Shown here one piece after another: positions 5,126-12,701 of a stretch of 12,701 bases of DNA. Within the stretch, counting starts at the first letter, position 1; each line of letters opens with the position of its first letter. The DNA lies in assembly GCA_964542435.1 (NCBI GenBank), contig CAZIVE010000078.1, positions 1-12,701 of the forward strand, in the 5' to 3' direction. Source of the DNA: CAZIVE01 sp964542435 (GTDB lineage Bacteria > Bacteroidota > Bacteroidia > Bacteroidales > Tannerellaceae). A program made the translations under genes and the position numbers. The notes under the pieces are model-generated. The model saw nothing but the letters and a program-made list of their open reading frames with translations. It was not told the origin of the DNA and made no database searches.

Positions 5126-7276
5126 GACGGAGTCGAGCATAAGCTGGACATCGTTCTCATGAATGCCGGCGGCTTTCAGTTCGGGAAGATCCTGAAGAAA
5201 CAGTTTCTCGAATTCGGGATAGCCGTCGCCACAGTTTCTGGCTGCTTCGGCATAGTCGCTTACTGCTGCGTGGAGATTGCGTAGCGCCCATTCGGTGTGC
5301 CCCGCATTGAGATAATCCTGTGCTTCGGGTTTCTCAGCAAGGATCTTCTTGTAGTAGTTCTGTGCCTGATCATATTTGCCGGTGATGAACGAACACCAAG
5401 CAATCGGGCGCCATGCACGGTGGTTCTTGCTGTCGAGATAATCCACCTTGAAATAATACTTCAGTGCCTCAGTATATTCCTTCATGGAAAGCAGGCAGTT
5501 GCCGATGTTGATCTGAATGGAGAGATTGTCGGGAGCAAACTGTTCGCAACGCATGTAATAGTCGAGCGCCTCCTTGGGCTGCTTTAGCATGCGGTAGCAG
5601 ACGGCAATGTGGCGAAGCAGCCACAGACTGTTCGTGTCGGTAAGTCCCGCTTTGAGGTAGGTCTGCAGTGCATGATCGTAGTCTTCGAGCATCTGTTCAC
5701 AATAACCTTTCTTTTGCAGTAGCTGGTTGTCGTCGTAGGTGACGGAAAGTTTGTCATAGACAGTAAGCGCATCACGAAAGTAGTTTTTGCGGAGATAAAA
5801 CTCGGCAATGATCGTCAGACTTTCGCGGTCGGATATATAGGGTTGCAGAATCTCTAGATTGTGGAAGTCGAGTGTCTGACTGAAAATGTCCAGAAAATCG
5901 TAACGACGCTGATAGAGTTTGTGGAAGCGATAGAGATCCTGGATGTATTGACTCGCGATGATTTCCACCGGCCCTCGTTTACTGATCAGCTCTTCATGGC
6001 TTTGTTCAACCAGTTGGGCACTGTCTCCGCTGACCTGCTGACTCATCATCTGCCGCATGTTTTCCGGAAGCATCATGATGCTGAGGAAAAGCGAATACTT
6101 GTCGGAGTTGCAGAGAAAAATGGCGTTGGAGAGAATGCTCAGAATATCTTTGTTGTCGCCCTGTGAGGCATTGTTCAGTACAGAATGATTCATGTTGAAG
6201 GGAAGAAACCAGTTCGATAGTTCCATGAAAAAGGGGAAGTTCTTGAGATGCGTGAAGGTGGAATGCATCACGTCTGCGCCCTCCTCCTGGAGTTCGCTGA
6301 GTTTTTCCATCTTCTTTCCGAGGCTGCTTCCTGCCAGCAAATCCTCCCATTCCGGATTCATCTCGCTGGTTGAATCGCCACTGGTCATGTCTTTCAGATT
6401 CATCTTCTGATTGAACTTGGTCATCTTCATCATTTCCGGAATTACCTCTTGCTGCAGTTCGCGCGTGATTTCTTCCGTCTCTCTCGACAGAATGAATCGA
6501 AGGATGATGGTGCGTACGGATACCGTGAACGATTTGAATTGTTCGGACAGCGTAGCCAGTCGGGAAGCGATATCGGGATAGAGCTTGGTGCGGTTGCGAT
6601 AAAGGTAGAGCGTGATGAGGATGCCAATGAGAGCACGAATGCGTGTGTTGTCCTCTTCCGAGGCTGCCGCGTCGAACAGCAGTCCGAGTTTGGAAAGATT
6701 GAACGACTCCTCGAGGCTCAAAGTGAGAGCGGCGACGATGTGACAGTTCATGCTGGTCGGTAGTTGCACGTCGCGCAATATCCCGCGAATGCTCTCCGTC
6801 TCGTCGGCGTTGAAGTTTTCGGCAGTCCAGATTCTGTAGAACAGCTCTTTCGAGAGATTCTCCAGAGGCAGGTGATCGCCGGTCAGATTCCAGTCGTCAA
6901 CCGATTTCTGCAATGCTTTGTGCAATACGTTGAAGGCACTGGCATCCGTAGGAGCATACTGCGCCCGTTTGATGTAATAGTCCGAAGACGATTGGTTTGC
7001 CAGTATTTTATGTCTCGTCTCGTCGAGCAGTCTGTAGGCATCCGTGAGCAGCCCGAGGCGTATGGTCTCCTGCATCGGATCATTGATGCCGTCCAGACGG
7101 TAACGGAGCATATAGATATAGGTGTCGTGCATGCTCGTCAGGCGGTCGTTGAGCTGATAGTCGTCGGGCCGGATGTTGATTAGACTGCGCAAATATTGTA
7201 GAGCTGCATAAATCTTCCCACTGTCGAGGGCTTTGACCGTCTTAGCATATATCTCATTGATCTCGGAAATGTTCAT
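5099..7276 (-). CDS. Large tetratricopeptide-repeat protein of unknown function
   Basis: The 725-residue product has no signal peptide or membrane segment, so it is probably cytosolic. The C-terminal third, about 487-685, is a run of five or six TPR-like helical pairs, for example YFRDALTVYDKL near 499-510, DYDHALQTYLKA near 532-543, KEALDYYMRCEQFAPDN near 568-584, EYTEALKYYFKVDYLD near 600-615 and KYDQAQNYYKKILAEKP near 634-650. Residues 1 to about 480 look mostly helical, without a motif I can assign; a polar Met/Asp/Ser-rich linker lies near 283-310. TPR arrays bind other proteins, and no catalytic residues are visible. I think it is a conserved Bacteroidales hypothetical protein. The ATG at 7276 follows a good -7 box by 25 bases. 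The gene diverges from lepA and overlaps the hydrolase gene at its 3' end. Confidence 0.9.
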   Translation of the reverse strand: MNISEINEIYAKTVKALDSGKIYAALQYLRSLINIRPDDYQLNDRLTSMHDTYIYMLRYRLDGINDPMQETIRLGLLTDAYRLLDETRHKILANQSSSDYYIKRAQYAPTDASAFNVLHKALQKSVDDWNLTGDHLPLENLSKELFYRIWTAENFNADETESIRGILRDVQLPTSMNCHIVAALTLSLEESFNLSKLGLLFDAAASEEDNTRIRALIGILITLYLYRNRTKLYPDIASRLATLSEQFKSFTVSVRTIILRFILSRETEEITRELQQEVIPEMMKMTKFNQKMNLKDMTSGDSTSEMNPEWEDLLAGSSLGKKMEKLSELQEEGADVMHSTFTHLKNFPFFMELSNWFLPFNMNHSVLNNASQGDNKDILSILSNAIFLCNSDKYSLFLSIMMLPENMRQMMSQQVSGDSAQLVEQSHEELISKRGPVEIIASQYIQDLYRFHKLYQRRYDFLDIFSQTLDFHNLEILQPYISDRESLTIIAEFYLRKNYFRDALTVYDKLSVTYDDNQLLQKKGYCEQMLEDYDHALQTYLKAGLTDTNSLWLLRHIAVCYRMLKQPKEALDYYMRCEQFAPDNLSIQINIGNCLLSMKEYTEALKYYFKVDYLDSKNHRAWRPIAWCSFITGKYDQAQNYYKKILAEKPEAQDYLNAGHTEWALRNLHAAVSDYAEAARNCGDGYPEFEKLFLQDLPELKAAGIHENDVQLMLDSVSFSLSGTL

Positions 7277-7301
7277 GGATGTATTTGTATAAATGATTCG
7301 T

Positions 7302-7309
7302 CAAAAGTA
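7302..7309 (-). promoter_or_regulatory. -7 element of the TPR-protein gene
   Basis: The minus strand reads TACTTTTG, a full match to TAnnTTTG, 25 bases before the start codon at 7276. There is no clear TTG at the expected distance upstream, so the -33 element is weak or absent. The region upstream is occupied by the divergent lepA -7 element. Confidence 0.55.
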
Positions 7310-7330
7310 GGCGATTCAGTGGAAAATTCC

Positions 7331-7338
7331 TATCTTTG
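7331..7338 (+). promoter_or_regulatory. -7 element of lepA
   Basis: TATCTTTG is a full match to TAnnTTTG and lies 24 bases before the lepA ATG. No TTG is found 19-21 bases upstream. The leader is A-rich without a Shine-Dalgarno sequence. Confidence 0.6.
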
Positions 7339-7362
7339 GCCCACCAAAAAATAATTCGTCAG

Positions 7363-9150
7363 ATGGAGAATATCCGCAATTTCTGTATCATCGCACACAT
7401 TGATCATGGCAAGAGCACGTTAGCCGACCGTTTGTTGGAATATACCAACACAGTGGACAAAAAGGACATGCAGGCACAAGTGCTCGACGACATGGATTTG
7501 GAACGGGAGCGAGGCATCACGATCAAGAGCCACGCTATTCAGATGAACTATATGTACAAAGGCAAGGAATATCTGCTCAACCTGATTGATACTCCGGGGC
7601 ATGTGGACTTTTCCTATGAGGTCTCCCGATCCATTGCCGCCTGCGAAGGGGCTTTGCTCGTCGTTGATGCCGCTCAGGGCATTCAGGCACAGACCATCTC
7701 CAACCTGTATATGGCTGTCGAAAACAATCTGGAAATCATTCCCGTCATCAATAAGATCGATCTGCCGAGTGCACATCCCGATGAGGTGGAGGATGAGATC
7801 GTGGAACTTCTCGGTTGTCCGCGTACTGATATCCTTCGTGCCAGCGGCAAGACGGGCGAAGGCGTTGTGGATATCCTGAACAACATTGTCGAGAAGGTGC
7901 CGGCACCGAAAGGCGATCCGGATGCTCCGCTTCAGTGTCTGATCTTTGACTCCGTGTTCAATCCGTTCCGTGGCATCATCGCTTATTTCAAGGTGGAATG
8001 TGGCACGATACATCAAGGGGAACATGTGAAATTCATTAATACGGGTCGCGAATACGATGCAGATGAGGTAGGTGTGCTGAAGCTTGACTTCTCGCCGCGA
8101 CCTCAAGTCAGCACGGGCGATGTGGGCTACATCATTTCAGGCATCAAAACCTCACGCGAAGTGAGAGTAGGCGATACGATCACCTCAGTGGCTTCACCTG
8201 CCACGAAAGCCATTGCAGGCTTCGAAGAGGTCAAGCCGATGGTCTTTGCCGGTGTATATCCCATCGATCCGGAAGACTTCGAGAATCTGCGTTCGTCACT
8301 CGAAAAACTGCAGCTCAACGATGCTTCGCTGACTTTCGTACCGGAGAGTTCCGCGGCATTGGGCTTCGGCTTCCGTTGTGGATTCCTCGGACTGCTCCAC
8401 ATGGAGATCGTGCAGGAACGTCTCGACCGTGAATTCAATATGGATGTCATCACGACCGTTCCCAACGTTTCCTATAAGGTCTATACGAAGAAAGGGGAAT
8501 GCATCGAGGTGCACAATCCGAGCGGATTGCCCGACCAGACGTTGATCGACCATATCGACGAACCGTTTATCCGTGCTACGGTCATCACCAAGACGGAATT
8601 CATCGGACCGATCATGACGCTTTGTTTGGGCAAGAGAGGTGTCCTGCTGCATCAGGAATATATTTCCGGCGGACGTATGGAGATTACATACGATCTTCCT
8701 TTGGGTGAGATTGTAATTGATTTCTATGACAAACTGAAGAGCATCTCCAAAGGCTATGCTTCGTTCGATTATCATCTGCATGATTATCGTCCGAGCCGTC
8801 TTGTCAAGCTCGATATCCTGCTCAACGGTGAATCTGTTGATGCACTTTCCACGTTGACCCATGTGGACAACAGTATGCCCTTCGGTCGCAGAATGTGTGA
8901 GAAGCTGAAGGAACTGATCCCGCGTCAGCAGTTCGAGATCGCTATTCAGGCTGCCATCGGTGCGAAGATCATAGCACGCGAAACAATCAAGCCGGTACGT
9001 AAGGACGTAACGGCCAAATGTTACGGAGGTGATATCTCCCGTAAACGTAAACTCTTGGAAAAACAGAAGGAGGGAAAGAAACGTATGAAGCGGATCGGTT
9101 CGGTAGAGATTCCGCAGAAGGCGTTCCTGGCCGTGCTCAAATTGGATTGA
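7363..9150 (+). CDS. lepA: Elongation factor 4 (LepA), ribosome-associated GTPase
   Basis: LepA (EF4) is a translational GTPase related to EF-G that acts on the 70S ribosome; roles in back-translocation and in translation initiation or 30S assembly have been reported. The 595-residue product has the family length. GTPase motifs are AHIDHGKST at 11-19, RGITI at 50-54, DTPGH at 76-80, NKID at 130-133 and SGK at 161-163. The LepA-specific C-terminal domain is present, with YGGDISRKRKLLEKQK and a terminus ending FLAVLKLD. The frame is open upstream to a TTG at 7336, but ATG 7363 gives the canonical MENIRNFCIIAHIDHGKST, and the TTG lies inside the promoter -7 box. maeB follows after 57 bases in the same direction with no clear terminator between, so read-through is possible. 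Confidence 0.98.
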   Translation: MENIRNFCIIAHIDHGKSTLADRLLEYTNTVDKKDMQAQVLDDMDLERERGITIKSHAIQMNYMYKGKEYLLNLIDTPGHVDFSYEVSRSIAACEGALLVVDAAQGIQAQTISNLYMAVENNLEIIPVINKIDLPSAHPDEVEDEIVELLGCPRTDILRASGKTGEGVVDILNNIVEKVPAPKGDPDAPLQCLIFDSVFNPFRGIIAYFKVECGTIHQGEHVKFINTGREYDADEVGVLKLDFSPRPQVSTGDVGYIISGIKTSREVRVGDTITSVASPATKAIAGFEEVKPMVFAGVYPIDPEDFENLRSSLEKLQLNDASLTFVPESSAALGFGFRCGFLGLLHMEIVQERLDREFNMDVITTVPNVSYKVYTKKGECIEVHNPSGLPDQTLIDHIDEPFIRATVITKTEFIGPIMTLCLGKRGVLLHQEYISGGRMEITYDLPLGEIVIDFYDKLKSISKGYASFDYHLHDYRPSRLVKLDILLNGESVDALSTLTHVDNSMPFGRRMCEKLKELIPRQQFEIAIQAAIGAKIIARETIKPVRKDVTAKCYGGDISRKRKLLEKQKEGKKRMKRIGSVEIPQKAFLAVLKLD

Positions 9151-9207
9151 GCGGGCATAGTCCTTCTATTGTCCTTTTTATATTCATATTCTTAAAGGTA
9201 TTTATCT

Positions 9208-11505
9208 ATGGTAAAAATTACGAAAGAGGATGCCTTGCGCTATCACGTGCAGGGCAGACCTGGAAAGATTGAGGTCATTCCGACAAAGCCTCATAGCACA
9301 CAAACCGATCTCTCACTGGCCTATTCGCCCGGCGTTGCTGAGCCCTGCCTCGAAATTGAGAAGAATCCGGAAGATGCCTATCTCTATACGGATAAAGGGA
9401 ATCTGGTGGCTGTCATTTCCAACGGAACGGCTGTACTCGGATTGGGCAACATCGGTCCGCTGGCAGGCAAGCCTGTCATGGAGGGAAAAGGTTTGCTGTT
9501 TAAGATATTCGCCAACATCGACGTGTTCGACATTGAGGTCGATCGTAAAGATCCGGAAGGATTCATTCAGGCGGTGAAAGCGATTGCTCCGACTTTCGGA
9601 GGCATCAATCTGGAGGATATCAAGGCTCCGGAATGTTTTGAGATCGAGCGTCGGCTGAAAGCTGAACTCGACATCCCCGTCATGCACGATGACCAGCACG
9701 GGACGGCGATCATTTCCGGTGCCGGGCTGATCAACGCTTTGGAGATTGCCGGAAAGAACATCGGCGACATCAAGCTTGTAGTCAATGGAGCAGGCGCAGC
9801 CGCTATCTCCTGTACGAAGCTCTATATCTCGCTCGGCGTGAAGAAGGAGCATGTCATCATGTGCGACAGCAAAGGTGTGATCAGTACGCGACGTACCGAT
9901 CTGAACGAATCGAAGAAGGAATTTGCCACTCCGCAAGCTGTCAATACGCTGGCTGAGGCTTTGGTCGGAGCGGATGTGTTCCTCGGATTGAGCGTGGCCG
10001 ACGTGATGACGCAGGACATGGTGCGCTCGATGAGTGAGAATCCCATCGTGTTCGCTTTGGCTAATCCCGATCCGGAGATTTCCTACAAAGAGGCGATAGC
10101 TTCCCGCAAGGACATTATCTTCGCCACGGGACGCAGCGACTATCCCAATCAGATCAACAACGTCCTCGGCTTTCCCTATATCTTCCGCGGGGCTTTGGAT
10201 GTACATGCAAAGGCTATCAATGAGGAGATGAAGCTGGCGGCAGTCAAAGCCATCGCTGATTTGGCCAAAGAACCGGTTCCCGATGTGGTCAATGCAGCCT
10301 ACAAGCTGAAGCGTACCACCTTCGGACGCGATTATATCCTTCCCAAAGCACTCGATCCGCGTCTGCTCACCCGCGTCTCCGTGGCAGTTGCCAAGGCTGC
10401 CATTACCAGTGGCGTGGCCCGCAAGGAGATCACGGACTGGGAAGATTACACCAACCATCTGCGTGAGATGATGGGTTACGATAACAAACTGCTTCGTTCG
10501 TTCACCGACATGGCGAAGGCCAATCCGAAGCGTGTCGTCTTTGCCGAAGCCAATCATGTCAATATGCTGAAGGCTGCGGTCGAGGCAAAGTCGGAAGGCA
10601 TCTGCTATCCGATTCTTCTCGGCAACGAGATCCGTCTTCAGAAACTGGCCGCCGAGGAAAATATCAACCTCGAAGGCATCGAGATCGTCAACATGCGTGA
10701 CGACAGAGAAAACGACCGTCGTATCCGCTATGCCAAGATGCTTACCGAACGCAAGGCACGCGAAGGCGTTACCTTTGCGGAGGCCAGTGAGGAACTGCTC
10801 GACCGCAACGCATTCGGCATGATGATGGTCGATGCAGGGGATGCCGACGCTTTCGTGAGCGGTGTCTATAGCCGTTACAGCGAGATCACCAGCATGGCAG
10901 AGCAGATCATTGGCATACGTCCTTCCTACAAGCATTTCGGAGCCATGACAATTCTGGTCAGCAAGAAGGGTACGTTCTTCTTGTCCGATACGCTTATCAA
11001 CAGACATCCATCCACCGAGGTTCTCATCGACATGGCTCGCCTCACCAATCATGCCGTGAAGTTCTTTGCCACCGATCCGGTCATCGCCATGATCTCCTAT
11101 TCCAACTTCGGAGCGGACAATCAGGGCAGTCCGCAGAAAGTGCATGATGCCATCGAATATCTGCATAAGAACTATCCCGATATCAAGGTGGACGGTGAGA
11201 TGCAGGTCAATTTTGCTCTCGACCGCAAGATGCGCGACCGCATGTATCCGTTCAATACGTTGAAGGGAAAAGATGTGAACACGCTGATCTTCCCCAACCT
11301 GAGTTCAGCCAATAGTGCACATAAACTTCTGCTGGAAATGGGCGTAGGCGAGGTGATCGGACCGATCCAGATGGGACTGAACAAGCCGATCCATTTCACC
11401 GATGTGGAAAGTTCTACGCGCGACATCCTCAATCTGACGACCGTTGCCGTGGTTGATGCCATCGTTCAGGAACAGATCGAGAAGGGTGAGATCGATCCCG
11501 ATTGA
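9208..11505 (+). CDS. maeB: NADP-dependent malic enzyme, MaeB type, with phosphotransacetylase-like domain
   Basis: The enzyme oxidatively decarboxylates L-malate to pyruvate and CO2, usually making NADPH. The 765-residue product is the long hybrid form. The malic enzyme part (about 1-425) has YSPGVAEPCLEI from Tyr39 (likely catalytic), GKGLLFK ending at Lys99, the metal/substrate motif HDDQHGTA at 160-167 and the nucleotide-binding NGAGAAAISC at 193-202. Residues about 430-765 match a phosphate acetyltransferase-type domain, which in E. coli MaeB is regulatory and binds acetyl-CoA rather than acting as an enzyme; the same is inferred here. The ATG at 9208 gives the standard N terminus MVKITKEDAL. 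An AAAGG lies about ten bases upstream, one of the few Shine-Dalgarno-like sequences in the window. A terminator follows 25 bases after the stop. Confidence 0.97.
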   Translation: MVKITKEDALRYHVQGRPGKIEVIPTKPHSTQTDLSLAYSPGVAEPCLEIEKNPEDAYLYTDKGNLVAVISNGTAVLGLGNIGPLAGKPVMEGKGLLFKIFANIDVFDIEVDRKDPEGFIQAVKAIAPTFGGINLEDIKAPECFEIERRLKAELDIPVMHDDQHGTAIISGAGLINALEIAGKNIGDIKLVVNGAGAAAISCTKLYISLGVKKEHVIMCDSKGVISTRRTDLNESKKEFATPQAVNTLAEALVGADVFLGLSVADVMTQDMVRSMSENPIVFALANPDPEISYKEAIASRKDIIFATGRSDYPNQINNVLGFPYIFRGALDVHAKAINEEMKLAAVKAIADLAKEPVPDVVNAAYKLKRTTFGRDYILPKALDPRLLTRVSVAVAKAAITSGVARKEITDWEDYTNHLREMMGYDNKLLRSFTDMAKANPKRVVFAEANHVNMLKAAVEAKSEGICYPILLGNEIRLQKLAAEENINLEGIEIVNMRDDRENDRRIRYAKMLTERKAREGVTFAEASEELLDRNAFGMMMVDAGDADAFVSGVYSRYSEITSMAEQIIGIRPSYKHFGAMTILVSKKGTFFLSDTLINRHPSTEVLIDMARLTNHAVKFFATDPVIAMISYSNFGADNQGSPQKVHDAIEYLHKNYPDIKVDGEMQVNFALDRKMRDRMYPFNTLKGKDVNTLIFPNLSSANSAHKLLLEMGVGEVIGPIQMGLNKPIHFTDVESSTRDILNLTTVAVVDAIVQEQIEKGEIDPD

Positions 11506-11530
11506 TCCAAGAAATCATAAGAATCTGACG

Positions 11531-11565
11531 AATCCGCCTTTCCCGAAATGAGAGAGGCGGATTTT
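11531..11565 (+). terminator. Rho-independent terminator after maeB
   Basis: AATCCGCCT (11531-11539) pairs perfectly with AGGCGGATT (11555-11563). Three further pairs, one of them G-T, extend the stem to 12 bp around a nine-base loop, and the right arm runs into four T residues (11562-11565). It closes the maeB unit and separates it from the next gene. Confidence 0.88.
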
Positions 11566-11569
11566 CTAT

Positions 11570-11600
11570 TTGCCTTTCTTCTCAACATCTTCTATCTTTA
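11570..11600 (+). promoter_or_regulatory. Candidate promoter of the TPR lipoprotein gene
   Basis: TTG at 11570-11572 (within TTTG) is followed after 20 bases by TATCTTTA (11593-11600), one mismatch from TAnnTTTG. The start codon is only eight bases beyond the box, so a transcript from here would be nearly leaderless. The call is uncertain for that reason. Confidence 0.45.
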
Positions 11601-11608
11601 CCGTCGTA

Positions 11609-12701
11609 ATGAAACAAATCCGGTACATTGTCTGTCTGTTTGCAAGCTGCCTGCTGATGGCGGCGTGCAGTTCGCACCGTGCGGAGAAGGCATGGATCGA
11701 GCAGGGCGAGAGCCTGAAGGACTCGCTGCCCGACAGTGCGCTGGTGGTGTTGCAGAAGGTGAAGCTGCCCGAATCGCTGGGCGACCGCTGGCTGGCGCGC
11801 TGGTGCATGGCTTACGGCGATGCGGCGGACAAAATCTATGCAGATCTGCCCTATTCGTCGCAATTGGAACAGGCTGTGAAATGGGCGAAACGCCATGGCA
11901 GCCGTTTGGAGAAGGCACGCCTCGGACTCTTTTACGGCCGTTCACTTGCCGCCGAGAATCAGAATGACGAAGCCACCAAAGTATATCTCTTCACGCTTGA
12001 TCAGGCAATCAAGGACAAAGAATATGACCAAGCCGGATATATTGACAGCTATCTAGGAGATTTGTATAATGATAAGGAAGAGTACGAAAAAGCAAGACTT
12101 AAATACGAGGAATCATCGAAATATTTTAAACTAGCCAATAATCTTGGCAGTTATTCCAATTCTTTGAAGGACGTGGGTAAGATGTATGCGTTTAGTGATT
12201 CTTTCCAACAAGCTCTTTCGATGATTCAAAAGGCAAAGGAGGTGGCTGAAAATTTGAATGATTCTGCCAGGATTCCCTCAATGTACAATGGTTTAGCCAA
12301 TATATATTCAATGATGAATGAGGATTCTGTTGCGGAACGTTATATTCGTCAATCTGTTGCCATGGAAAGAACTGATAAAGCTCCAGATTATTCAGCTTTG
12401 GCTGAAATACAGTTGAAGATGGGACGCGATGCAGAGGCCGAGAAGAGTTTGGAAGAAGCTACGAAATATGTTGGTGACAATCCCTATACGCAAATCAGCA
12501 TTGCCTCAGAATATTATAATTTGGCTAAAATACGAGGAAATTACAAACAGGCTCTTGAATATAAAGAACGGCGAGATCAGATAGTCGATTCCATTCGTAG
12601 AATCCAAAACAAATCGCATATTCTTGAAGTAGAAAAACGCTACGACCACCAGCAGATATTGGCTGATGCCATGCGTCTGCAAGTGACGTCGCAGCGTTAT
12701 T
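11609..12701 (+). CDS. TPR-repeat lipoprotein, 3' end outside the window
   Basis: The frame is open from the ATG at 11609 to the window edge, giving at least 364 residues. The N terminus MKQIRYIVCLFASCLLMAAC is a lipoprotein signal peptide with the lipidated residue at Cys20. The remainder is helical with TPR-like pairs, for example DEATKVYLFTLDQAIKDKEY, EEYEKARLKYEESSKYFK and FQQALSMIQKAKEVAENLN. The end visible here, EVEKRYDHQQILADAMRLQ, resembles the stretch that precedes a membrane helix in Bacteroidales TPR sensor or regulator proteins, but that part lies outside. A role in signalling or protein interaction at the envelope is a guess. Base composition falls from about 60 percent GC in the first 330 bases to the mid-30s percent after about 12050, within one gene. 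The preceding terminator suggests separate transcription from maeB. Confidence 0.88.
   Translation, partial: MKQIRYIVCLFASCLLMAACSSHRAEKAWIEQGESLKDSLPDSALVVLQKVKLPESLGDRWLARWCMAYGDAADKIYADLPYSSQLEQAVKWAKRHGSRLEKARLGLFYGRSLAAENQNDEATKVYLFTLDQAIKDKEYDQAGYIDSYLGDLYNDKEEYEKARLKYEESSKYFKLANNLGSYSNSLKDVGKMYAFSDSFQQALSMIQKAKEVAENLNDSARIPSMYNGLANIYSMMNEDSVAERYIRQSVAMERTDKAPDYSALAEIQLKMGRDAEAEKSLEEATKYVGDNPYTQISIASEYYNLAKIRGNYKQALEYKERRDQIVDSIRRIQNKSHILEVEKRYDHQQILADAMRLQVTSQRY

Noticed and set aside
7336..7362. TTG start for lepA nine codons upstream
   Set aside because: The TTG is part of the promoter -7 box, and LepA proteins begin at the equivalent of the ATG at 7363.
9313..11166. 617-codon minus-strand open frame
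   Set aside because: It lies wholly inside maeB on the other strand and reflects codon bias that removes antisense stops; no domain is recognisable. The same applies to the open frame opposite folD (2966-4000).
11548..11967. 139-codon open frame beginning in the maeB terminator
   Set aside because: It starts inside the terminator hairpin loop and is out of frame with the lipoprotein gene, which has a signal peptide and TPR sequence.
1..12701. A novel defence, toxin-antitoxin or mobile system
   Set aside because: No nuclease, transposase, integrase, reverse transcriptase or toxin-like protein was found; nearly all genes are housekeeping or common Bacteroidales families.

Overview
The window looks like chromosomal housekeeping DNA from a member of the Bacteroidota, most likely the Prevotella/Bacteroides group. 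The evidence is that four genes or gene pairs have promoters of the Bacteroidota type (TAnnTTTG at -7, in the best cases with TTG 19 bases upstream), start codons mostly lack a Shine-Dalgarno sequence, and the protein sequences read as Bacteroidales orthologues. I could not run a search, so genus is inference. I see no phage, insertion sequence, CRISPR array or defence system.

Layout. Positions 1-493 hold no gene; most of this is a tandem array of nine 42-43 bp units built around the palindrome GAGTACTC and organised as an 85-bp double unit. It lies just downstream of a minus-strand gene (494-1690) for a CvfB-like S1-domain RNA-binding protein whose added C-terminal tail contains its own 69-bp/23-residue tandem repeat. 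Back-to-back promoters separate that gene from ffh (1790-3130), which is followed 12 bases later by folD (3143-4039). A tRNA-His(GTG) gene with its own promoter and terminator follows (4145-4218), then a secreted alpha/beta-hydrolase (4289-5125). The hydrolase runs convergently into, and overlaps by 27 bp, a large minus-strand TPR protein gene (5099-7276). The TPR gene diverges from lepA (7363-9150), which is followed by the hybrid malic enzyme maeB (9208-11505) and a clear terminator. The window ends inside a TPR lipoprotein gene (11609 to the edge).

Functionally, ffh (protein targeting), folD (one-carbon metabolism), tRNA-His and lepA (translation) are core functions, and maeB supplies NADPH and pyruvate from malate. 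They do not form one pathway. The S1-domain protein, the large TPR protein and the TPR lipoprotein have no role that can be fixed from sequence alone.

The parts most worth a second look are the phased palindrome array at 105-463, the shared palindromic -33 region between the S1-domain gene and ffh, the terminator placed in the hydrolase leader, the mismatch in the tRNA-His acceptor stem, and the sharp fall in GC inside the lipoprotein gene near position 12000.
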